In this document: positions 1-4,575 of the stretch, one piece after another
Position numbering within the stretch: position 1 is the first letter of the stretch
Layout of the letters: each line of letters starts with the position of its first letter
Origin: an uncultured Collinsella sp.
Lineage (GTDB): Bacteria > Actinomycetota > Coriobacteriia > Coriobacteriales > Coriobacteriaceae
Length of the DNA: 6,635 nucleotides
Direction of reading: 5' to 3'
Assembly: GCA_900752425.1 (NCBI GenBank)
Contig: CAADVE010000239.1
Location: forward strand, 1 to 6,635
Made by a program: the position numbers and the translations under genes
Notes under the pieces: model-generated
Told to the model about the DNA's origin: nothing
What the model saw: the letters and a program-made list of their open reading frames with translations, nothing else
Database searches by the model: none

Positions 1-2
1 CC

Positions 3-572
3 CGCCCGGGTCCACCACCCCCCACCGCCCGGGGGGAGCCCCCCGCGGCCCCTGCCAAGAAGGCCAAGGCGTCCCGTCACAGCTCCGGTCCCGCCAAGAT
101 CGTCCTCGCACGTCTTGACTACCGTCTGCTGCACGGCCAGGTCGTCTTTACCTGGACCACCAAGGTTCAGGCCGAGCGCATCATCGTCGTCGACAACGCC
201 GCCGCCAACGATGACATCAAGAAGGGCGCTCTTAAGCTGGCCAAGCCCCAGGGCGTGCGCCTGAACGTCTTCACCGTCGAGCGTGCCCTCGCCAAGATGG
301 ACAAGCTCAACACCCTCGGCGAGCGCGTCATGTTCGTCTTTGGCAACACTGCCGAGATGCTGCAGTTCTGCCAGGGCTACAAGCTCGACGCCATCAACCT
401 GGGCGCCACCGCCAACCACGACGGCGCCGATCAGGTCGGCGGCAAGGACAGCTCCGTCTTCCTCGACGCCAACCAGAAGGCCGACGTCAACCAGCTGCTC
501 GACATGGGCATCAAGCTTTACGTCCAGCAGACCCCTACGTATCAGAGCGTCGACATCGACGCCAAGCTGTAA
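3..572 (+). CDS. PTS mannose/fructose/sorbose-family IIB component (5'-partial; possibly the end of a IIAB fusion)
   Basis: This cytoplasmic phosphotransfer subunit takes phosphate from IIA on a histidine and passes it to the sugar during transport through IIC/IID. The frame is open from the left edge to the TAA at 570-572. The IIB domain begins near codon 93 and carries the family signature RLDYRLLHGQV (111-143), whose His codon at 132-134 is the expected phosphorylation site. Further family-like segments are RIIVVDN and the C-terminal GIKLYVQQTP. From codon 93 the domain is 159 residues, the usual IIB length. No ATG, GTG or TTG lies in frame before the active-site His, and an internal ATG at 255 would remove it, so the true start is left of the window. 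The residues upstream are Pro/Ala/Lys-rich (PGPPPP, then PAAPAKKAKA), like the interdomain linker of ManX-type IIAB proteins, so a IIA domain may lie upstream. IIC follows after 36 bases. Confidence 0.9.
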   Translation, partial: RPGPPPPTARGEPPAAPAKKAKASRHSSGPAKIVLARLDYRLLHGQVVFTWTTKVQAERIIVVDNAAANDDIKKGALKLAKPQGVRLNVFTVERALAKMDKLNTLGERVMFVFGNTAEMLQFCQGYKLDAINLGATANHDGADQVGGKDSSVFLDANQKADVNQLLDMGIKLYVQQTPTYQSVDIDAKL

Positions 573-577
573 TCAAC

Positions 578-591
578 CAGGCTTTTGCCTG
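578..591 (+). other. Small intercistronic hairpin between IIB and IIC
   Basis: CAGGC (578-582) and GCCTG (587-591) form a perfect 5-bp stem around a TTTT loop, between the IIB stop codon and the IIC ribosome binding site. It has no trailing T tract, so it is not a terminator. An mRNA stability or processing role is possible but unproven, and a stem this short could be chance. Confidence 0.35.
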
Positions 592-608
592 ACTGAAAGG
601 AGAAGGGT

Positions 609-1403
609 ATGAATACGTTCATCAGTGCGGTGCTCGTCGGCCTCGTCGGCGTGTTCTGCATGTGGGACTCCCGCCTGCTCGGTCGTCTTAACTTCGAGCA
701 GCCCCTCGTTGGCGCTACGCTCGTCGGTCTGCTGCTGGGCGATGTGCCCACCGGCCTTGCCGTCGGTGCCGCCGTCGAGCTCGTGTCCATGGGCCTGGTG
801 CAGGTCGGCGCCGCCGTTCCGCCCGATATGGTCCTGGGCGGCATCGTGGCCGCTGCCTTTGCGTGCCTGACCGATGCTTCCGCCGAGACCGCCATGACGA
901 TCGCCATCCCGGTCGCCGTCCTGGGTCAGCTTCTCGGCATCGTGTTCCGTTCCATCATCGCCGCCCTCACCCATGTGGCAGATAGCGCGATCGATAACGG
1001 AAAGTTCAAGACCGCCTACCGTATGCACATCTGCGCCGGCTCCGGTCTGTACGCCGTCATGTACTTCCTGCCGATCTTCCTCGCCGTCTTTGTTGGCACC
1101 GACCTGGTTCAGGCCATCGTCAACATGGTTCCCGAGTGGCTGTCCACCGGTCTTAACGTTTCGACCAAGATCATGACCGCCTACGGCTTGGCCCTGCTGC
1201 TCACCATGATGATCAAGAAGGGTATGACTCCGTTCCTGTTCATCGGTTTCCTGCTCGCCGCTTACCTCAACCTGTCCGTCATCGCGGTCGCTCTGATCGG
1301 TGTGTGCCTGGCTGTCGTCTTCATGGGCTTCAAGTTCAACGGTTCCCATGCAGCCGCCGGTGTCGATTCCGACTACGATCCGCTCGAAGACGACGAAGAC
1401 TAA
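609..1403 (+). CDS. PTS mannose/fructose/sorbose-family IIC membrane component
   Basis: This membrane-embedded permease subunit forms the sugar-conducting complex together with IID. The 264-residue product is hydrophobic almost throughout and matches the family length. Family landmarks are PLVGATLVGLLLGD (32-45), GAAVELVSMG (53-62, with the conserved Glu57) and GAAVPPDMVLGG (68-79). Later helices lie at about 93-120, 143-171, 190-202 and 207-240. It ends in a strongly acidic tail, DSDYDPLEDDED (253-264), which is probably cytoplasmic. The ATG is chosen because an AAAGGAGAAGG ribosome binding site (596-606) sits just upstream. It is 36 bases after IIB, and its stop overlaps the IID ribosome binding site, indicating one mRNA. 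The transported sugar cannot be read from IIC itself; the adjacent FrlB-like gene points to an Amadori sugar. Confidence 0.95.
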   Translation: MNTFISAVLVGLVGVFCMWDSRLLGRLNFEQPLVGATLVGLLLGDVPTGLAVGAAVELVSMGLVQVGAAVPPDMVLGGIVAAAFACLTDASAETAMTIAIPVAVLGQLLGIVFRSIIAALTHVADSAIDNGKFKTAYRMHICAGSGLYAVMYFLPIFLAVFVGTDLVQAIVNMVPEWLSTGLNVSTKIMTAYGLALLLTMMIKKGMTPFLFIGFLLAAYLNLSVIAVALIGVCLAVVFMGFKFNGSHAAAGVDSDYDPLEDDED

Positions 1404-1416
1404 GGAGGAACACACT

Positions 1417-2250
1417 ATGGCAACCGCAACCAAGGACGTGTCCCTGAACAAGAAGGTCAGCCAGTTCTTCTGGCGCTCCTGGGCCATCCAGGCCTCTTGG
1501 AACTACGAGCGTCAGATGAACATGGGCTTCCTCTACGGCATGGTTCCCACGCTCGATCGCCTCTATCCGGATGAGTCCGACCCCAAGCAGCTCGCTGCTA
1601 AGAAAGAGGCTTACCACCGTCACATGGCGTTCTACAACTGCACCCCGCAGACGAGCGCTTTCATCCTGGGCCTCGCCGCCTCCATGGAGGAGGAGTACGC
1701 CAAGGATCCCGAGAACTTCGATCCCGATTCGATCAACGCGGTCAAGACCTCCCTCATGGGTCCGCTTTCCGGCATCGGTGACTCCTTCTTCCAGGGCACC
1801 ATCCGCGTTATCGCCTTTGGTCTGGGCGTTCAGCTGGCTCAGCAGGGCTCCATCATGGGCCCGATCCTGGCCATGCTCATCTCCATTGTCCCCTCCGTGT
1901 TGATCACTTGGTTCGCAGCCAAGATGGGCTATCAGGGCGGCCACGAGTACCTGAGCAAGCTTCAGGGCGGCGACCTCATGGAGAAGCTCATGTATGTCTG
2001 CGGCATCGTGGGTCTTATGTCCGTGGGTGGCATGATCGCTACGCTGATCGGCGCCACCACCCCGCTGCAGTTCGCTGACGGCACCGTCGTGATCCAGGAC
2101 ATCCTGGATGGCATGATGCCCCAGATGATCTCCCTTGGCCTCACCGGCCTTATGTACTGGCTCATCAAGAAGAACGTCAACACCGGTTGGCTTCTCGTGA
2201 TCGCCATCGTGGGCGGCATCGCCCTCTCCGCGGCCGGCATCCTGGCCTAG
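1417..2250 (+). CDS. PTS mannose/fructose/sorbose-family IID membrane component
   Basis: IID is the second membrane subunit, found only in mannose-family PTS permeases, and works with IIC. The 277-residue product has the signature SWNYERQMNMGFLY (27-40), then LYPDES, HMAFYNCTPQ (69-78), LGLAASMEEE (84-93) and LMGPLSGIGDSFFQG (113-127). The C-terminal half holds hydrophobic segments at about 129-168, 192-212, 233-250 and 256-277, so the polypeptide ends inside or just after the last helix. The start is the ATG at 1417, eight bases after an AAGGAGG site (1402-1408) that overlaps the IIC stop codon, which suggests coupled translation. The frame stays open upstream to 1300, but that stretch lies inside IIC and is not coding for IID. 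A 198-base hairpin-rich gap separates it from the SIS gene. Confidence 0.95.
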   Translation: MATATKDVSLNKKVSQFFWRSWAIQASWNYERQMNMGFLYGMVPTLDRLYPDESDPKQLAAKKEAYHRHMAFYNCTPQTSAFILGLAASMEEEYAKDPENFDPDSINAVKTSLMGPLSGIGDSFFQGTIRVIAFGLGVQLAQQGSIMGPILAMLISIVPSVLITWFAAKMGYQGGHEYLSKLQGGDLMEKLMYVCGIVGLMSVGGMIATLIGATTPLQFADGTVVIQDILDGMMPQMISLGLTGLMYWLIKKNVNTGWLLVIAIVGGIALSAAGILA

Positions 2251-2258
2251 TCGCGACC

Positions 2259-2274
2259 AAGCGTCTAATCGCTT
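2259..2274 (+). other. Short inverted repeat after IID
   Basis: AAGCG (2259-2263) and CGCTT (2270-2274) are perfect 5-bp arms around TCTAAT, eight bases after the IID stop codon. It is the first of three successive hairpins in this gap. The stem is weak and its role is unknown. Confidence 0.3.
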
Positions 2275-2283
2275 TCCCCGGGG

Positions 2284-2317
2284 AGCCTGCCTGACATCCC
2301 ATACCCCAGGCAGGCTT
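2284..2317 (+). terminator. Candidate intrinsic terminator or attenuator after IID
   Basis: AGCCTGCCTG (2284-2293) pairs perfectly with CAGGCAGGCT (2307-2316), giving a 10-bp GC-rich stem with a 13-base loop. The following sequence, TTCCATCC, has a poor T run, so termination may be partial. Its position between PTS genes and the deglycase gene fits differential expression of the two parts, but it could equally separate two transcription units. Confidence 0.55.
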
Positions 2318-2327
2318 CCATCCCTAA

Positions 2328-2358
2328 ATGTGTCAAAGGGACAGTTCCTTTGACACAT
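2328..2358. repeat. 31-bp palindrome with 12-bp perfect arms (REP-like)
   Basis: ATGTGTCAAAGG (2328-2339) and CCTTTGACACAT (2347-2358) are exact reverse complements around GACAGTT. The arms lie in non-coding DNA, 11 bases beyond the preceding hairpin, and no T tract follows, so this reads as an extragenic palindromic repeat, not a terminator. Its left arm plus loop contains AAAGGGACAG, which also occurs on the minus strand of the repeat at 3537-3577. I recall similar TGTCAAAG/GGGACAG palindromes in Coriobacteria, but could not check copy number. Confidence 0.6.
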
Positions 2359-2448
2359 CCTCAACGGGCCGGCGACTCGGTCCAAACCACGGTAACCCTG
2401 CGAGCGCTCGGCAATGTGGCGCCGCAAAAATCGAAAGGAATGTGTCAG

Positions 2449-3432
2449 ATGTACGAGATCGACCTTAACCTCCCTAAGCAGATCGTCGCTGACGTCCTGT
2501 CCAACCACGAGATCCACAGCGTCGCCTTCGTCGGCTGCGGTGCTTCCATGTCCGACCTTTACCCCGCCAAGTACTTCCTGGCCAACAACACGGACAAGCT
2601 GAACGTTCAGATCTTCACCGCTAATGAGTTCAACTACGACACGCCTTCCTGGGTCAACGAGCACACCTTCGTGATCACCTGCTCCCTCGGTGGCTCCACG
2701 CCCGAGACCGTCGAGGCCAACAAGACCGCCAAGAAGCACAACTGCCCGGTCGTCTCCCTCACCAACAAGGCTGGCTCCGCTCTGACCGTCGACGCCGACC
2801 ACGTCATCGTTCACGGCTTCCACGCCAACTACGCTGCCAAGTGCGAGAAGCCCGGCTATGCCATCGCTCTTGCTGTCGAGATCCTTCAGCAGACCGAGGG
2901 CTATGACCACTACGAGGACATGATCACCGGCCTCACCAACGTCTTCGATCTCTGCGAGAACGCCGCTCAGCACTGCAAGAAGCTCGCCAAGAAGTTCGCC
3001 GAGGACTTCAAGGACGACAAGATGATCTACTTCATGGCTTCCGGTGCCTCCGAGAAGATGGCTTATTCTCACGCCGCCTTCCTGTTCACCGAGATGCAGT
3101 GGATCGACGCCGCCGCCTACAACACCGGCGAGTACTTCCACGGCCCGTTCGAGGTTTCCACCGAGGGTAAGCCCTACGTCTTCTTCATGTCCGATGGCGC
3201 CACCCGTCCGATGGACGCCCGCGCCCTCACCTTCCTTGAGCGCATGGGCGCCAAGGTCGCTCTGATCGACTCCAAGGACTACGGCCTGGCCGACGCCGTG
3301 CCCGCGAGCGTCGTCACCTACTTCAACCCGCTGCTGCACCTCGCCGTCATGCGCGAGTACGGCAACCAGATCGCCGAGGCCCGTCAGCACCCGCTGACCA
3401 TGCGTCGCTACATGTGGAAGCTTTCCTACTAA
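2449..3432 (+). CDS. Double-SIS sugar-phosphate deglycase, FrlB/GfrE/GfrF-like (probable phosphorylated-Amadori-product deglycase)
   Basis: Predicted cytoplasmic enzyme that cleaves a 6-phosphorylated Amadori compound such as fructoselysine 6-phosphate into hexose 6-phosphate and amino acid. The 327-residue length fits the FrlB family. SIS domain 1 (about 10-150) has VGCGAS (28-33) and the sugar-phosphate loop CSLGGSTPET (78-87). SIS domain 2 (about 185-310) has FMASGASEKM (195-204), FTEMQW (213-218) and GEYFHGPFE (227-235). Glu215 and His231 are 16 residues apart, matching as I recall the catalytic Glu/His spacing of FraB and FrlB. The tail HPLTMRRYMWKLSY is family-like. The ATG at 2449 follows AAAGGA (2434-2439) with nine bases between. 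In-frame ATGs at 2440 (no spacing from that site) and 2350 (inside a palindrome) are unlikely starts. Every Phe codon I read is TTC, as expected of a strongly expressed gene. Alternatives are an AgaS-like or other SIS isomerase/deaminase; exact substrate is inference. Confidence 0.85.
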   Translation: MYEIDLNLPKQIVADVLSNHEIHSVAFVGCGASMSDLYPAKYFLANNTDKLNVQIFTANEFNYDTPSWVNEHTFVITCSLGGSTPETVEANKTAKKHNCPVVSLTNKAGSALTVDADHVIVHGFHANYAAKCEKPGYAIALAVEILQQTEGYDHYEDMITGLTNVFDLCENAAQHCKKLAKKFAEDFKDDKMIYFMASGASEKMAYSHAAFLFTEMQWIDAAAYNTGEYFHGPFEVSTEGKPYVFFMSDGATRPMDARALTFLERMGAKVALIDSKDYGLADAVPASVVTYFNPLLHLAVMREYGNQIAEARQHPLTMRRYMWKLSY

Positions 3433-3434
3433 TC

Positions 3435-3454
3435 ACAAGTAAGTAGACCTTACG
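3435..3454. repeat. Solitary copy of the ACAAGTRAGTAGACYTTACG motif
   Basis: This 20-base stretch starts two bases after the SIS stop codon. It matches the reverse complement of 4421-4440 at 18 of 20 positions, and 13 of the 15 bases of the left arm at 4320-4334. It also contains its own dyad, GTAAG-TAGAC-CTTAC (3439-3453). It could be a protein-binding site or a remnant of the element at 4320-4438. Confidence 0.5.
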
Positions 3455-3465
3455 GGTTGATTGAG

Positions 3466-3498
3466 AGGGGATGGGGTTTGCGCCCCGTCCCCTTTTTT
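3466..3498 (+). terminator. Strong intrinsic terminator after the SIS gene
   Basis: GGGGATGGGG (3467-3476) pairs with CCCCGTCCCC (3483-3492), with a single G-U pair and a six-base loop, followed directly by TTTTTT (3493-3498). A3466 can also pair with the first T. This is a classic rho-independent terminator and marks the end of the PTS-deglycase transcript. Confidence 0.9.
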
Positions 3499-3500
3499 GC

Positions 3501-3539
3501 TCTGGGGAGGGCGTATCCGTCGCGCCACAAAACCCCAGA
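3501..3539. other. Inverted repeat between terminator and HAD gene
   Basis: TCTGGGG (3501-3507) and CCCCAGA (3533-3539) are perfect 7-bp arms, enclosing a smaller GGCG/CGCC pairing (3510-3513 with 3523-3526). The right arm overlaps the first three bases of the 41-bp repeat. There is no T tract and I see no convincing promoter here, so the promoter of the HAD gene remains unidentified. Confidence 0.35.
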
Positions 3540-3577
3540 TAAAACCTACCAAAATAAACCTGTCCCTTTTTGGCAGG
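3537..3577 (+). repeat. 41-bp hairpin repeat, copy 1 (upstream of HAD gene)
   Basis: It matches 5671-5711 at 36 of 41 positions in the same orientation and with no gaps. CCTACCAAAA (3545-3554) and TTTTGGCAGG (3568-3577) form the hairpin arms with one mismatch, which becomes a G-U pair on the minus-strand RNA. The right end lies two bases before the HAD ribosome binding site, so folding could affect translation of that gene. Confidence 0.75.
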
Positions 3578-3592
3578 TGGGAGGAGATGCGT

Positions 3593-4222
3593 ATGATCAA
3601 AGCAGTGCTGTTTGACATGGACGGCGTGCTGGTCGATACCGAGTGGTTCTACAACCGTCGTCGCGTGGCGTTTATGGAGGAGAAGGGGTTCCACTTTGAC
3701 GAGATCCCCGATCTTTCGGGGTCTAACGAGCCGGCCATTTGGGAGGCGCTGGTGCCCGACGATGTTGAGCTGCGCGAGCGTCTGCGCGTGGAGTACAAGC
3801 AGGTCTATAGCCCGGACCATCCCGTTCCGTATGCCGAGCTGCTCAACGAGCAGACGGAGCCGGTGATGCGTGAGCTGCACGAGCGCGGCGTGAAGTGTGC
3901 CATCGCGAGCTCGTCCTATCGCGAGTTGATCGACGAGCTGGTGGAGATTGCCGGTATCCCCGACGTGCTGGACTACACCATCAGCGGTCACGAGTGCAGT
4001 GCGTTTAAGCCCGACCCCGAGATCTACCTGCGTGCCATGGAGGCACTGGGGGTGGAGCCTGCCGAGTGCCTGGTTATCGAGGATTCGCCTTTGGGCATCG
4101 AGGCTGGTAAGCGCTCCGGCGCCCGCGTCCTGGCGCTGCGTCCGCACGAGGGTGTCAACCTCGATCAATCGCGAGCCGATGCCGTTATTGATAATCTGAC
4201 CGACATTTTGGCCGCTTTGTAG
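3593..4222 (+). CDS. HAD-superfamily hydrolase, beta-phosphoglucomutase-like subgroup
   Basis: Predicted soluble Mg-dependent phosphatase or phosphomutase acting on a small phosphorylated metabolite; substrate unknown. The 209-residue product has all four HAD motifs. Motif I is FDMDGVLVD (7-15) with nucleophile Asp8 and acid/base Asp10. Motif II is ASSSYREL (105-112) with Ser106, and motif III is FKPDPEIY with Lys139. Motif IV is IEDSPLGIEAG (162-172) with Glu163/Asp164. The region from about 16 to 90 is the helical cap typical of this subgroup. The ATG at 3593 is preferred because GGAGG (3580-3584) is eight bases upstream; the in-frame ATG at 3587 is too close, and more distant in-frame starts lie inside the terminator. 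A strong terminator precedes it, so it is probably not in the PTS operon. Phe codons here are mostly TTT, unlike the SIS gene. A link to sugar-phosphate disposal is possible but not shown. Confidence 0.9.
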   Translation: MIKAVLFDMDGVLVDTEWFYNRRRVAFMEEKGFHFDEIPDLSGSNEPAIWEALVPDDVELRERLRVEYKQVYSPDHPVPYAELLNEQTEPVMRELHERGVKCAIASSSYRELIDELVEIAGIPDVLDYTISGHECSAFKPDPEIYLRAMEALGVEPAECLVIEDSPLGIEAGKRSGARVLALRPHEGVNLDQSRADAVIDNLTDILAAL

Positions 4223-4228
4223 TGTCAA

Positions 4229-4270
4229 TCCGCCGCGAGAAGCACGGGTTCAAACGTTTTTTGCGGTGGA
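4229..4270 (+). other. Weak stem after the HAD gene (doubtful terminator)
   Basis: TCCGCCGC (4229-4236) can pair with GCGGTGGA (4263-4270) through eight pairs, one of them G-U. The loop is 26 bases long and contains the only T run, TTTTTT (4257-4262). Because the T run is inside the loop and not after the stem, this is a poor terminator. It is nevertheless the only candidate I find directly behind the HAD stop codon. Confidence 0.25.
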
Positions 4271-4279
4271 CTGGCTCAA

Positions 4280-4313
4280 TTTGGTTTCGATTTTGATCCG
4301 TTTGGCTTCGATT
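4280..4313. repeat. Short direct repeat, 21-base period
   Basis: TTTGGTTTCGATT (4280-4292) and TTTGGCTTCGATT (4301-4313) differ at one base and start 21 bases apart, two helical turns. They lie in non-coding DNA immediately left of the 119-base inverted-repeat element. They could be paired binding sites or a chance duplication. Confidence 0.4.
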
Positions 4314-4319
4314 CGGACT

Positions 4320-4438
4320 AAGTGAGTAGACTTTTTGGCGCAGGCCGAGCACAATGCATATCTTCCTTTGTAAAACCGCAGGTCACAGGGGTGGCGGTTT
4401 TGGGTGTGCTCTGCAGGTCGCGTAAAGTCTACTCACTT
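4320..4438. repeat. 119-base nested inverted-repeat element (MITE-like or structured RNA)
   Basis: The outer arms AAGTGAGTAGACTTT (4320-4334) and AAAGTCTACTCACTT (4424-4438) are a perfect 15-bp inverted repeat. Inside them, GAGCACA (4347-4353) pairs with TGTGCTC (4405-4411), and innermost AAAACCGC (4372-4379) pairs with GCGGTTTT (4394-4401). All three stems nest in one fold. There is no convincing ORF and no clear target-site duplication in the flanks (ggact on the left, gtaat on the right). It could be a non-autonomous mobile element, a transcribed structured RNA or a paired operator region. Confidence 0.6.
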
Positions 4439-4522
4439 GTAATTTGGGCCTTTGGTCGTGGGGTTGCTGGTCCCGCTTTGGTTGTCGAGAGAGGGTGAAT
4501 TGAAGCGCCCCCGCACGCTCCA

Positions 4523-4531
4523 TGCTACAAT
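4523..4531 (+). promoter_or_regulatory. Extended -10 promoter for the YitT-family gene
   Basis: TGCTACAAT is an extended -10 element: TG, one base, then TACAAT at 4526-4531. A weak -35-like TTGAAG (4500-4505) lies 20 bases upstream, longer than ideal, as tolerated for extended -10 promoters. Transcription would start near 4538, leaving a leader of about 38 bases before the GTG at 4576. An ATG at 4522 overlaps this element and so cannot be the start. Confidence 0.6.
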
Positions 4532-4575
4532 CGCCGACATGTCCCACAACTATATCTGCCTTCGAAAGGAGCCGC

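Noticed and set aside
573..1487. A 304-codon minus-strand open frame across IIC
   Set aside because: It is a low-complexity hydrophilic product antisense to a well-supported membrane protein, with no family motif.
2350..2378. A perfect TTGACA in the right arm of the palindrome, as a -35 box for the deglycase gene
   Set aside because: The sequence at the proper spacing (around 2373-2378, CGACTC) is nothing like a -10 box, and the hexamer is explained by the palindrome arm.
1336..3390. A 684-codon open frame on the minus strand running antisense to IID, the intergenic gap and the deglycase gene
   Set aside because: Its product is rich in Val, Gly, Asp and His with no recognisable domain. It is the mirror of strongly C-ending sense codons in GC-rich genes, where antisense stops are rare, while the sense genes have clear family motifs and ribosome binding sites.
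4241..4259. A GGGTTCAAA stretch resembling a tRNA T-loop
   Set aside because: No matching acceptor, D or anticodon arms surround it, and the T-arm stem does not pair.
4280..4438. A CRISPR-like array formed by the short repeats in this gap
   Set aside because: There are only two 13-base direct repeats and one inverted pair, with no regular repeat-spacer pattern and no cas genes.
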